Notes under the pieces: model-generated
The model's database searches: none
Told to the model about the DNA's origin: nothing
Seen by the model: the letters and a program-made list of their open reading frames with translations, nothing else
Shown here: positions 1-8,092 of the stretch, piece after piece
How the letters are laid out: every line of letters begins with the position of its first letter
Numbering within the stretch: the first letter of the stretch is position 1
Translations under genes and position numbers: made by a program
Assembly: GCF_014168815.1 (NCBI RefSeq)
Contig: NZ_AP021972.1
Coordinates: forward strand, 682,001-746,000
Origin: Klebsiella sp. WP3-W18-ESBL-02
GTDB lineage: Bacteria; Pseudomonadota; Gammaproteobacteria; Enterobacterales; Enterobacteriaceae
DNA length: 64,000 nt
Direction: 5' to 3'

Positions 1-1
1 T

Positions 2-934
2 CATCCGAACGCGGGTGCGGTGCTGGTGGTGGGCCTGGGCTGCGAAAATAACCAGGTAGATGCGTTCCGCGAAACCCTTGGCGAGTTCGATCCTGAGCGC
101 GTTCACTTCATGGTCTGCCAACACCAGGAAGACGAAGTGGAAGCCGGGATCGAACATCTCCATCAGCTGTACAGCGTGATGCGCAATGATAAGCGCGAGC
201 CGGGCAAACTGAGCGAGCTGAAGTTTGGTCTGGAATGCGGCGGGTCTGACGGCTTGTCCGGTATTACCGCCAACCCGATGCTGGGCCGTTTCTCTGACTA
301 CGTGATTGCCAATGGTGGCACCACCGTGCTGACCGAAGTGCCGGAAATGTTCGGTGCCGAGCAACTGCTGATGGATCACTGCCGCGATGAGGCGACCTTC
401 GAGAAGCTGGTGACCATGGTCAATGACTTCAAGCAGTACTTCATTGCTCATGACCAGCCCATCTACGAGAACCCATCGCCGGGTAACAAAGCAGGCGGGA
501 TCACCACGCTTGAAGATAAATCGCTGGGCTGTACGCAAAAAGCGGGCTCCAGCCAGGTGGTTGACGTGCTGCGCTACGGCGAGCGTCTGAAAACCCACGG
601 CCTGAACCTGCTGAGCGCACCGGGCAACGATGCGGTTGCCACCAGCGCGCTGGCGGGCGCGGGCTGCCATATGGTGCTGTTCAGCACCGGCCGCGGCACG
701 CCTTACGGCGGCTTTGTGCCTACGGTGAAAATCGCCACCAACAGCGAGCTGGCCGAGAAGAAGAAACACTGGATCGACTTCAACGCCGGCCAGCTGATTC
801 ACGGTAAAGCGATGCCTCAACTGCTGGAAGAGTTCGTTGACGTTATCGTCGACTTCGCCAACGGCAAGCAGACCTGCAACGAGCGCAACGACTTCCGCGA
901 GCTGGCTATCTTTAAGAGCGGCGTCACATTGTAA
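2..934 (+). CDS. uxaA: Altronate dehydratase, C-terminal part (5' end outside window)
   Basis: Altronate dehydratase converts D-altronate to 2-keto-3-deoxygluconate in the galacturonate branch of hexuronate catabolism in the cytoplasm. The reading frame is open from base 2 with no start, so about 310 C-terminal residues of a roughly 495-residue enzyme are present. The visible part carries the family-typical GLGCENNQ stretch near its beginning, LECGGSDG around residue 77 and FSTGRGTPYGG around residue 235. In E. coli uxaA follows uxaC in an ExuR-controlled operon; the upstream part is not visible here. A strong intrinsic terminator follows the stop codon, so uxaA ends its transcript. Confidence 0.95.
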   Translation, partial: HPNAGAVLVVGLGCENNQVDAFRETLGEFDPERVHFMVCQHQEDEVEAGIEHLHQLYSVMRNDKREPGKLSELKFGLECGGSDGLSGITANPMLGRFSDYVIANGGTTVLTEVPEMFGAEQLLMDHCRDEATFEKLVTMVNDFKQYFIAHDQPIYENPSPGNKAGGITTLEDKSLGCTQKAGSSQVVDVLRYGERLKTHGLNLLSAPGNDAVATSALAGAGCHMVLFSTGRGTPYGGFVPTVKIATNSELAEKKKHWIDFNAGQLIHGKAMPQLLEEFVDVIVDFANGKQTCNERNDFRELAIFKSGVTL

Positions 935-956
935 TCAAAGTGTGATCTGATACGAT

Positions 957-992
957 AAAACGGCGTTTCATCTTTTGAAGCGCCGTTTTTTT
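957..992 (+). terminator. Intrinsic terminator after uxaA
   Basis: A GC-rich stem (AACGGCG pairing with CGCCGTT, extended by TTCA/TGAA) is followed by a run of seven T residues. It lies about 20 bases after the uxaA stop and just before the ygjV ribosome binding site. Confidence 0.85.
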
Positions 993-1018
993 ATGCTTGT
1001 TTAACAAGGACCCCCTCC

Positions 1019-1570
1019 ATGACTGCGTATTGGCTTGCCCAGGGCGTAGGCGTTCTGGCGTTTTTGATTGGTATTACCACCTTTATCAACCGCGATGAAC
1101 GACGCTTTAAATTTCAGCTGTCTCTCTACAGCGCTACGATTGGCGTGCACTTCTTTTTGATGGGGGCATTTCCCGCCGGAATGAGCGCCGAGCTGAACGT
1201 CATTCGTACCATTATTTCGGTCTATACGCGTCGTATCTGGGTGATGTTTGTGTTTATCGCGCTGACGTTGATCCTGGGGCTGGGCAAACTTCAACACGCC
1301 ATGGAGCTGCTGCCGATTGCCGGTACCGTTGCCAGCACCTGGGCGCTGTTCCGCTGTAAGGGGCTCACGGTACGCAGCGTGATGTGGTGCTCTACCGCCT
1401 GCTGGGTAATCCACAACTTCTGGCTTGGTTCGATTGGCGGCACGCTGATTGAGGGGAGTTTCCTGGTGATGAACGGGCTGAACATCATTCGCTTCTGGCG
1501 CATGCAGCGCAAAGGCATCGATCCGTTTAACGTCGAGAAGAAAGTGCAGGAAGAAAACCCCTCCGCCTGA
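1019..1570 (+). CDS. ygjV: YgjV family inner-membrane protein
   Basis: A 183-residue polytopic membrane protein of the YgjV family; its function is unknown. Hydrophobic segments are visible at about residues 5-20, 35-55, 62-95 and 98-115, with further apolar stretches near 120-160. The C-terminus is charged and polar. The ATG is preceded by AAGGA. It lies between uxaA and sstT exactly as in E. coli and converges on sstT with about 20 bases between stops. The long open frame on the opposite strand is a shadow with no homology that I recognise. Confidence 0.9.
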   Translation: MTAYWLAQGVGVLAFLIGITTFINRDERRFKFQLSLYSATIGVHFFLMGAFPAGMSAELNVIRTIISVYTRRIWVMFVFIALTLILGLGKLQHAMELLPIAGTVASTWALFRCKGLTVRSVMWCSTACWVIHNFWLGSIGGTLIEGSFLVMNGLNIIRFWRMQRKGIDPFNVEKKVQEENPSA

Positions 1571-1590
1571 CGGCAAAGGGGCTGGTGTGA

Positions 1591-2838
1591 TTAGCTGCGC
1601 AGCGCGTTTTTCGCCAGACGCTCGTCTTCCGCCTGACAGGCTGCCGCGGTAAACAGTACGTCGGTTGACGAGTTCAGCGCGGTTTCACAGGAATCCTGCA
1701 GGACGCCGATGATAAAGCCCACGGCAACGACCTGCATGGCCACATCGTTCGGAATACCGAACATGTTACAAGCCAGCGGGATCAGCAGCAGGGAACCGCC
1801 CGCTACGCCGGAAGCGCCGCAGGCGCACAGTGAGGCCACGACGCTCAGCAGCAGCGCGGTCGGCAGATCGACCGGAATACCGAGGGTATGCACGGCCGCC
1901 AGCGTCAACACGGTAATGGTGATAGCGGCACCGGCCATATTGATGGTTGCACCCAGCGGGATGGACACGGAGTAGGTGTCGCGGTCGAGGTTCAGTTTTT
2001 CGCACAGGCTCATATTGACCGGAATATTGGCCGCTGAGCTACGGGTAAAGAAGGCGTAGACGCCGCTTTCACGCAGGCAGGTCATCACCAGCGGGTAAGG
2101 GTTGCGGCGAATCTTCCAGAACACCAGCAGCGGGTTAATGACCAGCGCAACCAGGAACATACAGCCAATCAGTACCAGCAGCAGCTGTGCGTAGCCCCAC
2201 AACGTGCTAAACCCGGTCGTGGCCAGCGTCGAGGCCACGAGACCGAAGATCCCCAGCGGCGCAAAGCGAATCACCACCTTCACGATAAAGGTCACGGCAT
2301 GAGAGATGTCGTTGATTAAATTCTTCGTGGTTTCATTCCCATGGCGCAGGGCGAAGCCAAGGCCGACCGCCCATACCAGAATACCGATGTAGTTGGCGTT
2401 AAGCAGGGCGGCAATCGGGTTAGATACCATGCTCATCAGCAGGCCGCGCAGCACCTCAACGATGCCGGAAGGCGGTGCAATATCTTCTGCTGCCGCGCTG
2501 AGGTGTAGCGTAGACGGGAAAAGGAAGCTGAACAAAACGGCCGTTAATGCCGCGGCAAACGTCCCCAGCAGATAGAGAAACAGAATGGGGCGGATATTGG
2601 TTTTTTGCCCCTGCTGATGGTTAGCAATAGAGGCCATAACCAGCATCAGTACCAGCACCGGCGCAACCGCCTTCAGCGCGCCAACGAACAGCGTGCCCAG
2701 CAGCCCAGCGGCCTCGGCGGCAGGCTTGGAAACGACAGCGAGAAGTACGCCCAGGATCAAACCCACCAGAATTTGTTTCACCAGGCTACCAGCCATCAGT
2801 ACACGCAAAAATCCGGGAAGCGAGGATTTTGTTGTCAT
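1591..2838 (-). CDS. sstT: Sodium:serine/threonine symporter
   Basis: SstT couples sodium entry to serine and threonine uptake across the inner membrane. It belongs to the dicarboxylate/amino acid:cation symporter (DAACS, glutamate transporter) family. The 415-residue length matches E. coli SstT (414). Visible family features are multiple long hydrophobic helices, the serine-rich re-entrant loop FFTRSSAANIPVN around residue 265, and the NMAGAAITITV stretch around residue 298 that in this family helps bind cation and substrate. It is a single-gene unit between ygjV (convergent) and alx. Confidence 0.95.
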   Translation of the reverse strand: MTTKSSLPGFLRVLMAGSLVKQILVGLILGVLLAVVSKPAAEAAGLLGTLFVGALKAVAPVLVLMLVMASIANHQQGQKTNIRPILFLYLLGTFAAALTAVLFSFLFPSTLHLSAAAEDIAPPSGIVEVLRGLLMSMVSNPIAALLNANYIGILVWAVGLGFALRHGNETTKNLINDISHAVTFIVKVVIRFAPLGIFGLVASTLATTGFSTLWGYAQLLLVLIGCMFLVALVINPLLVFWKIRRNPYPLVMTCLRESGVYAFFTRSSAANIPVNMSLCEKLNLDRDTYSVSIPLGATINMAGAAITITVLTLAAVHTLGIPVDLPTALLLSVVASLCACGASGVAGGSLLLIPLACNMFGIPNDVAMQVVAVGFIIGVLQDSCETALNSSTDVLFTAAACQAEDERLAKNALRS

Positions 2839-3086
2839 TTATGCATTCCTTAATGTGATGTGTCGTGTCTTTCCAGTGACGTATTATTTGTTACGTTTAT
2901 GTCTGGATGTAAAAAAATGTTTGCCAGATCGAGTATAAGGAAAGTCGTCGTTTGGGGAAGTACAAAATGCTGGAATTTACGCCATGCGTCATATTTTTTA
3001 ACCAATAATTCACATTTCGTGACGCCAATCGCGTACAAAAGAGGGGCAGGGCGAGGCGTTCACGCCGGGGGATGTGGTAGGAGATA

Positions 3087-3115
3087 TCCCCGGCATCGCA
3101 GTGCTCTGCCGGGGA
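3087..3115 (-). terminator. Hairpin after alx, likely terminator
   Basis: Nine-base perfect arms (TCCCCGGCA/TGCCGGGGA) lie 6 bases downstream of the alx stop. The T-run is poor, so it may work as a Rho-assisted or mRNA-stabilising 3' end. The rest of the 280-base gap between alx and sstT is AT-rich and should hold the sstT promoter; I see no further element in it. Confidence 0.5.
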
Positions 3116-3120
3116 CGCCA

Positions 3121-4089
3121 TTACAGGGCTTTATTTTTTATATCATGGCGATGGTTAACCCACGCATTGATCAGGAGCGTAACGACCAGGATCCCACCCA
3201 CGACGCCGAGTGAGATGGCGATAGGGATATGGTAGAACTCGACGATCAGCATCTTGATGCCGATAAACACCAGGATCACCGCCAGACCGTACTTCAGCAT
3301 CGAGAAGCGCTCTGCTACGCCCGCCAGCAGGAAGTACATCGCACGCAGGCCGAGGATAGCGAACAGGTTCGAAGTCAGTACGATAAACGGATCGGTGGTG
3401 ACGGCAAAGATGGCCGGGATGCTGTCGACCGCGAAGATCACATCGCTCAGTTCGACCAGAATCAGCACCAGCAGCAGCGGCGTGGCAAACAGTACGCCGT
3501 TCTTACGCGTGAAGAAGTGCTCGTTTTCGATTTTGTCGGTCATGCGCAGATGCCCGCGCAGCCAGCGTACCAGCGGTTTGTCGCCGATGCCGCCTTCGTC
3601 TTCTTTTGCCAGCGCCATCTTGATGCCGGTGAACAGCAGAAACGCGCCGAACACGTACAGCAGCCATTCAAACTGGGAAATCAGCCAGCTTCCGGCGAAG
3701 ATCATGATGGTACGCAGCACAATCGCGCCAAGCACCCCGTAGACCAGCACCCGACGCTGCAGCGCCGCAGGCACCGAGAAGTAGCTAAACAGCATCAGCC
3801 AGACGAAGACGTTGTCCACTGCCAGCGATTTTTCGATCAGATAGCCGGTGAGAAACGCCAGCGCCTGTGGATCGGCGACCGCGCGCCCCTGGGTTTGCAC
3901 CAGATACCACCAGAATGCGGCGTTAAACAGCAGCGAGAGGGTAACCCAGACCAGCGACCAGCTTGCCGCCTGCTTCATTGACATGGTGTGAGCGCCACGG
4001 CGCCCCTGTAATAACAGATCGATGGCAAGCATGATCACCACGACGACAGCGAATCCGCCCCAGAGCAACGGTGTGCCGACAGTATTCAT
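3121..4089 (-). CDS. alx: TerC-family membrane protein Alx (manganese/alkaline-pH responsive)
   Basis: Alx is a TerC-family inner-membrane protein linked in E. coli to manganese handling and induced at high pH. The 322-residue product (E. coli 321) has about nine hydrophobic segments and conserved acidic membrane residues, including EKSLAVDNVFVW near residue 75 and ELSDVIFAVDSIPA near residue 210, the TerC signature. I chose the ATG at 4089, preceded by AAGGA and giving MNTVGTPLLWGG, over an in-frame start six codons upstream that lies in the leader terminator region. A manganese riboswitch leader precedes it. It may export or sense Mn; that role rests on family knowledge. Confidence 0.93.
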   Translation of the reverse strand: MNTVGTPLLWGGFAVVVVIMLAIDLLLQGRRGAHTMSMKQAASWSLVWVTLSLLFNAAFWWYLVQTQGRAVADPQALAFLTGYLIEKSLAVDNVFVWLMLFSYFSVPAALQRRVLVYGVLGAIVLRTIMIFAGSWLISQFEWLLYVFGAFLLFTGIKMALAKEDEGGIGDKPLVRWLRGHLRMTDKIENEHFFTRKNGVLFATPLLLVLILVELSDVIFAVDSIPAIFAVTTDPFIVLTSNLFAILGLRAMYFLLAGVAERFSMLKYGLAVILVFIGIKMLIVEFYHIPIAISLGVVGGILVVTLLINAWVNHRHDIKNKAL

Positions 4090-4107
4090 AGAAATTTCCT
4101 TACGCAT

Positions 4108-4141
4108 AAAAAAAACGGCTAACGTCAGAAGACGATAGCCG
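4108..4141 (-). terminator. Terminator immediately upstream of the alx ribosome binding site
   Basis: An eleven-base stem with one internal mismatch (CGGCTATCGTC against GACGTTAGCCG, loop TTCT) is followed by eight T residues, ending only about 10 bases before the alx Shine-Dalgarno. In E. coli the terminated leader is the small RNA SraF. This element is well placed to be the conditional terminator of the leader. Confidence 0.8.
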
Positions 4142-4144
4142 CTG

Positions 4145-4305
4145 CTTTTTTATGCATAGACCTCGCCTTCCGGCAAGGTCTCACTTACAACAAAAAAAGA
4201 ATGCGCTGACGCATTCCTTTTTCGTTGCCCGGCGACCGGATACGGTTTTGCACGTATCGTAATGACGATCCACCGACAAGGAAGTTACTCCCCTTTGCAC
4301 GTAAC
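4145..4305 (-). promoter_or_regulatory. yybP-ykoY manganese riboswitch in the alx leader (PRE element/SraF)
   Basis: Read on the minus strand, the leader has the conserved AAAGGGGAGTAAC start of the yybP-ykoY class near 4286-4298. The conserved 3' helix GTGAGACCTTGCCGG with its partner GGCGAGGTCT lies near 4155-4182. This class binds Mn2+ and in E. coli controls alx together with alkaline pH. An additional hairpin with 7-base arms (GAATGCG/CGCATTC) and seven T residues sits inside the leader at about 4192-4218. The leader therefore contains two intrinsic-terminator-like structures in tandem. The exact boundaries are estimated. Confidence 0.88.
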
Positions 4306-4316
4306 AAAATATGACA

Positions 4317-4339
4317 GGCCATTGATTTCGTCAATGGCC
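4317..4339 (-). terminator. Hairpin downstream of ygjR
   Basis: A perfect nine-base inverted repeat (GGCCATTGA/TCAATGGCC) with a five-base loop lies 23 bases after the ygjR stop. It is followed on the minus strand by a T-rich stretch, so it may terminate ygjR. The alx promoter must lie in the same stretch. Confidence 0.5.
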
Positions 4340-4361
4340 GACAATATCCGTTTACGTTGCT

Positions 4362-5348
4362 TTACGCAGCAGGCGCATCCGCCGGGAACACGACGCCGGT
4401 CTGGCGACGAATTTCGGTCTGAACTTTGGCGGTAATACGGCTGACTTCAAGCCCCGGGTGGTCCACTTCGTTGTTTTCGACCAGCCGTGCAAACGCCTCG
4501 GCTTCATACAGCATAGTATTAATATGCTGCGGCTGGCTAAGATCCTGCGCTTTGCTGCCGCGCGGCACGAAGGAAACCTTCTGGCACTCGGAGATTTTCT
4601 CAATCACCAGCGCGCCCGCTTCCCCCTGGATTTCGCTCGGCAACGTGGAATCGCTGACTTTCGAGTGCTGTAACGTCACGCTGAAGTCGCCGTAGTCCAT
4701 CACCACCACGCCGTGGGCGTCTACGCCGCTGTCCAGCAGGCTTGCTGAAGCCTGAATCTGCTTTGGCTCGCCCCACAGCGCAATGGCCGAGGCCAGGCAA
4801 TAAAAGCCGATATCCATAATCGAGCCGTTCGAGAAGGCCGGGTTAAAGGTGTTTGGGTTTTCGCCATCAAGGTAGCGCTGGTAGCGTGAAGAGTACTGGC
4901 AGTAGTTGATGAACGCTTTACGAATCTGCCCCAGCTTCGGCAGCGCCTGCTGAAGCTGCTGGAAGTTTGGCAGACTGGCGGTTTTAAACGCTTCGAACAG
5001 CACCACCTGGTTTTCGCGCGCAGCGGCAATGACCCGCTCGGCTTCGTCAATATTGGAGGCCAGAGGCTTCTCGCAGATAACGTGCTTTTTATGTCGCAAG
5101 AATAGCTCGGTCTGTGGAGCGTGGAGCGAGTTTGGGCTGGCAATGTACACCGCATCAATATCGTCGCTCTGCGCCATAGACTCCAGCGAGGTGAAAAGGT
5201 GCTCAACGGGATAATCATTGGCGAAGCTTTGCGCCTGCTCAAGGCTGCGGGAATAAACGGCGGTCAACTTATACTTGCCGGTCTCATGGGCGGCATCGAC
5301 AAACTGGCGGGTGATCCAGTTTGTTCCAATCACAGCGAAACGTATCAT
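4362..5348 (-). CDS. ygjR: Gfo/Idh/MocA-family oxidoreductase YgjR
   Basis: A 328-residue NAD(P)-dependent oxidoreductase of the Gfo/Idh/MocA family; the substrate is unknown. The N-terminal Rossmann fold starts at residue 3 (IRFAVIGTNWI). The family's YIASPNSLHAPQ stretch is near residue 68 and the CEKPLASN motif, whose lysine is the conserved catalytic/cofactor residue, is near residue 92. The C-terminal half has the usual alpha/beta dimerisation domain. The 72-base gap to ygjP and the hairpin downstream suggest it is transcribed alone or with ygjP. Position and length match E. coli. Confidence 0.9.
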   Translation of the reverse strand: MIRFAVIGTNWITRQFVDAAHETGKYKLTAVYSRSLEQAQSFANDYPVEHLFTSLESMAQSDDIDAVYIASPNSLHAPQTELFLRHKKHVICEKPLASNIDEAERVIAAARENQVVLFEAFKTASLPNFQQLQQALPKLGQIRKAFINYCQYSSRYQRYLDGENPNTFNPAFSNGSIMDIGFYCLASAIALWGEPKQIQASASLLDSGVDAHGVVVMDYGDFSVTLQHSKVSDSTLPSEIQGEAGALVIEKISECQKVSFVPRGSKAQDLSQPQHINTMLYEAEAFARLVENNEVDHPGLEVSRITAKVQTEIRRQTGVVFPADAPAA

Positions 5349-5420
5349 AAACGCCTTCAGGCTCCATAAAGGGATTCTTTGGTCAATGTACCATGCCTTT
5401 ATGACAATGCCAGTGCCCGA

Positions 5421-5921
5421 CTACGCAGTTTCCTTTAGCGAAAGGTGCGTCAGCCACAGACGAGTATCAAACTCCAACTGATGGTACTGCGGCTCCATAT
5501 GACAGCACAGCTGATAGAAGGCCTTGTTGTGATCCTTCTCTTTCAGGTGCGCCAGCTCGTGCACCACGATCATCTTCAAAAAGGCTTCCGGGGCGTTGCG
5601 GAACACGGTCGCGACGCGAATTTCCGCTTTCGCTTTCAGTTTGCCGCCCTGCACGCGCGACACGGCGGTATGCAGCCCGAGCGCGTTCTTCAGCACGTGG
5701 ATCTTATTGTCGTACATCACTTTATTGATCGGCGGTGCGTTGCGCAGATATTGGCTTTTGAGATCCTGTGTGTACTGCCAGAGGGCTTTGTCGGTGGCGA
5801 AATCATGCGTGCCCGGGTAGCGCTTTTCCAGCACCGCCCCCAGGCGCTGCTCCGCAATCAGCGTACGTACCTGAGAAAGCAGATGCTCGGGATAGCCCTG
5901 GAGGTAAGTTAGTTGGTTCAT
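5421..5921 (-). CDS. ygjP: M48-like zinc metallopeptidase family protein YgjP
   Basis: YgjP (DUF45/WLM-like) proteins carry a zinc-metallopeptidase signature. Here VVHELAHLKEKDH near residue 125 supplies the HExxH pair and a following histidine. The physiological substrate is not established. I start it at the ATG at 5921 (MNQLTYLQG), giving 166 residues, because this matches E. coli; an in-frame TTG five codons upstream is less likely. It is divergent from rlmG with 83 bases between starts. Confidence 0.88.
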   Translation of the reverse strand: MNQLTYLQGYPEHLLSQVRTLIAEQRLGAVLEKRYPGTHDFATDKALWQYTQDLKSQYLRNAPPINKVMYDNKIHVLKNALGLHTAVSRVQGGKLKAKAEIRVATVFRNAPEAFLKMIVVHELAHLKEKDHNKAFYQLCCHMEPQYHQLEFDTRLWLTHLSLKETA

Positions 5922-6004
5922 CTTTGCCCATGCCAATCATAAAAAGTGTATACTCACGCACCCTTTTCAGGGATACGCCGAAATTTTACCATTCAGGAGG
6001 GCCG

Positions 6005-7141
6005 ATGAGCCACACAGACAACGGTTTCCGTTCACTGACACTTAAACGTTTCCCGGAGACGGACGACGTTAACCCGCTGCTGGCGTGGGAAGCGGCAGAT
6101 GAATATCTGCTGCAACAGCTGGACGATACCGAGATTAGCGGCCCAGTGCTTCTCCTGAATGATACTTTTGGCGCGCTGGCCTGTGCGCTGGCGGAGCACA
6201 CGCCATACAGCATTGGCGACTCCTACCTGAGCGAACTGGCAACGCGTGAAAACCTGCGCCATAACGATATCGCCGAATCGAGCGTGAAATTCCTCGATAG
6301 CACCGCGGAGTACCCGCAGGCACCGGGCGTCGTACTGATTAAAATTCCGAAAACCATGGCGCTGCTGGAACAGCAGCTGCGCGCGCTGCGCGACGTGGTG
6401 ACGCCACAAACGCGGATTATCGCCGGGGCTAAAGCCCGTGATATTCACACTTCCACGCTGGAGCTGTTTGAAAAAGTGCTTGGCCCGACGACGACCACGC
6501 TGGCGTGGAAAAAGGCGCGTCTGATTAACGGTACTTTCACCAGGCCTGAACTGGCTGAAACCGCGCAAACGCTGAGCTGGAAGCTGGAAGGCACCGATTG
6601 GACCATTCACAACCACGCTAACGTTTTCTCCCGTACCGGGCTGGATATTGGTGCGCGCTTCTTTATCGAGCATCTGCCGGAAAACCTCGAAGGGGAGATT
6701 GTTGACCTGGGCTGCGGCAACGGCGTGCTGGGCATGACGCTGCTGGCGAAGAACCCGGAGGCTAGCGTGGTATTCGTTGACGAATCACCGATGGCGGTGG
6801 CGTCAAGCCGTCTGAACGTGGAAACCAACCTGCCGGACGCGCTGGACCGCAGTGAGTTTATGATCAACAACGCGCTCTCCGGCGTCGAGCCGTTCCGCTT
6901 CAACGCCGTGTTCTGTAACCCGCCGTTCCACCAGAAGCACGCGCTGACTGATAACATCGCCTGGGAGATGTTCCATCACGCCCGTCGCTGCCTGAAGATT
7001 AACGGCGAGCTGTATATCGTGGCCAACCGCCATCTCGATTATTTCCACAAGCTGAAGAAGATCTTCGGTAACTGCGAAACCATCGCCACGAACAATAAGT
7101 TTGTGATTCTGAAGGCGGTGAAGCTGGGCCGTCGTCGTTAA
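6005..7141 (+). CDS. rlmG: 23S rRNA (guanine1835-N2)-methyltransferase
   Basis: RlmG methylates G1835 of 23S rRNA using S-adenosylmethionine. The 378-residue length equals E. coli RlmG. The N-terminal half is a degenerate methyltransferase-like domain. The C-terminal half has the SAM-binding motif VDLGCGNGVLG near residue 235 and the NPPF catalytic motif of N2-guanine methyltransferases near residue 305. An AGGAGG ribosome binding site precedes the ATG. The frame stays open upstream to 5768, but that part runs through ygjP and lacks homology, so it is excluded. Confidence 0.95.
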   Translation: MSHTDNGFRSLTLKRFPETDDVNPLLAWEAADEYLLQQLDDTEISGPVLLLNDTFGALACALAEHTPYSIGDSYLSELATRENLRHNDIAESSVKFLDSTAEYPQAPGVVLIKIPKTMALLEQQLRALRDVVTPQTRIIAGAKARDIHTSTLELFEKVLGPTTTTLAWKKARLINGTFTRPELAETAQTLSWKLEGTDWTIHNHANVFSRTGLDIGARFFIEHLPENLEGEIVDLGCGNGVLGMTLLAKNPEASVVFVDESPMAVASSRLNVETNLPDALDRSEFMINNALSGVEPFRFNAVFCNPPFHQKHALTDNIAWEMFHHARRCLKINGELYIVANRHLDYFHKLKKIFGNCETIATNNKFVILKAVKLGRRR

Positions 7142-7157
7142 ATAGCTAAATATCGGT

Positions 7158-7187
7158 GCCGGACAAGACATGAACGTCTTATCCGGC
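7158..7187. repeat. REP-like palindromic element after rlmG
   Basis: Twelve-base arms GCCGGACAAGAC and GTCTTATCCGGC form a hairpin with one mismatch, and the 3' arm continues into CTGG. This is the core pattern of enterobacterial REP sequences. It lies 16 bases after rlmG and may stabilise or end its transcript. Bases 7188-7290 hold nothing else that I recognise. Confidence 0.8.
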
Positions 7188-7292
7188 CTGGTTCTGGAAT
7201 CGTGTTCGCAAACGATAAATTCTCCCCGTTATCCCCCCTCCTTCTCTTGTTATCTCTGGCGTATCGTCACGTTGATTCCTACAAGGTCATGA

Positions 7293-7338
7293 GTTGCCAA
7301 ATTGGCAACTCATGTTATTATGTTGCCAATTTGTCAAC
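7293..7338 (+). promoter_or_regulatory. Two palindromic operators of the higBA promoter
   Basis: GTTGCCAAATTGGCAAC (7293-7309) is a perfect palindrome around a central base. GTTGCCAATTTGTCAAC (7322-7338) is a near copy with one change, spaced 29 bases centre to centre. Both lie just upstream of the toxin start, where autoregulatory antitoxin operators are expected. Binding by the HigA helix-turn-helix is inferred. Confidence 0.75.
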
Positions 7339-7352
7339 GGACGTGATAAAGA

Positions 7353-7670
7353 ATGCATCTGATATCAATGGCTGCAATTGACGAGGGATGTGGCAGATTT
7401 CCCCAGTTTGCGAAAGAAATTAAGCTGTTAGGTAAGGTGATTGCGAAAGCAAACTGTCCAACGCCAGAAGCGTTGAGGGCATTTTATCCCTCATTGGATA
7501 ACTTCAAATATCTTGATAAACACTATGTTGTGAACATTGCTAACAACAATATCAGGGTGATTGCGTTGATTTTTTTCGAAAGCCAGAAGTTTTATATCCG
7601 GCACATTTTTAACCACGCTGAGTACGATAGGTTCACAGATAAACACAGAACGAAGGGGAATAAATCATGA
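7353..7670 (+). CDS. higB: HigB-family toxin, translation-dependent mRNA interferase
   Basis: HigB belongs to the RelE/HigB toxin superfamily; E. coli HigB cleaves translated mRNAs at the ribosome. The 105-residue protein keeps the family core FPSLDNFKYLDKHYV-like region (here YPSLDNFKYLDKHYVVNI, from about residue 46), the FFESQKFYIRHI strand near 73, and the C-terminal HxEYDRFT...HRTKG segment with conserved His, Tyr and Arg. The toxin gene comes first, as usual for higBA, and its stop overlaps the antitoxin start (ATGA). Divergence from the E. coli protein is marked in the first 40 residues. Confidence 0.9.
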   Translation: MHLISMAAIDEGCGRFPQFAKEIKLLGKVIAKANCPTPEALRAFYPSLDNFKYLDKHYVVNIANNNIRVIALIFFESQKFYIRHIFNHAEYDRFTDKHRTKGNKS

Positions 7671-8089
7671 TTATGATGACGGCAAAAGCCCTGAAAGCCA
7701 CAAAAACGCTGGTTGCTGAAATTCCTCTTCTGGGAGATAACCCCACAGAGGCCGATCATCGTGACGCACTGGAACTGCTGGCTGAACTGCTGATGGACGA
7801 CCCAACAAATCCGTTGGTTGATCTACTGTGCGTTCGCATCCGTGCGTATGAGGACAACCAGCCGAAATTACGTGCGTTACGTGAAGAGATTGAGGCTATT
7901 CCCACGGGCATCGCGATTTTGCGAACCCTGATGGAGCAGCATAAACTGACGCTTTCCGATTTTGCCGATGAGATTGGCAGCAAGTCGATGGTTTCACGCG
8001 TACTCAGCGGTCAAAGAAAATTAACGCTGGATCATGTCAAAAAGCTGGCCGCTCGATTTGGCATTTCACCCGCGTTATTTATTGATTAA
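7667..8089 (+). CDS. higA: HigA antitoxin, HTH-type autorepressor
   Basis: HigA neutralises HigB and represses the operon. The 140-residue protein has an N-terminal helical region and a C-terminal Xre-type helix-turn-helix (LTLSDFADEIGSKSMVSRV, about residues 96-114, followed by LSGQRKLT). Translation starts at the ATGA overlap, preceded by AGGGGAA. Met codons 3 and 4 are alternative starts. The last third is close to E. coli HigA, while the first third is much more divergent. Confidence 0.9.
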   Translation: MIMMTAKALKATKTLVAEIPLLGDNPTEADHRDALELLAELLMDDPTNPLVDLLCVRIRAYEDNQPKLRALREEIEAIPTGIAILRTLMEQHKLTLSDFADEIGSKSMVSRVLSGQRKLTLDHVKKLAARFGISPALFID

Positions 8090-8092
8090 CCG

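Noticed and set aside
1001..1576. 191-codon minus-strand frame across ygjV
   Set aside because: Antisense shadow of ygjV, which has homology and a ribosome binding site.
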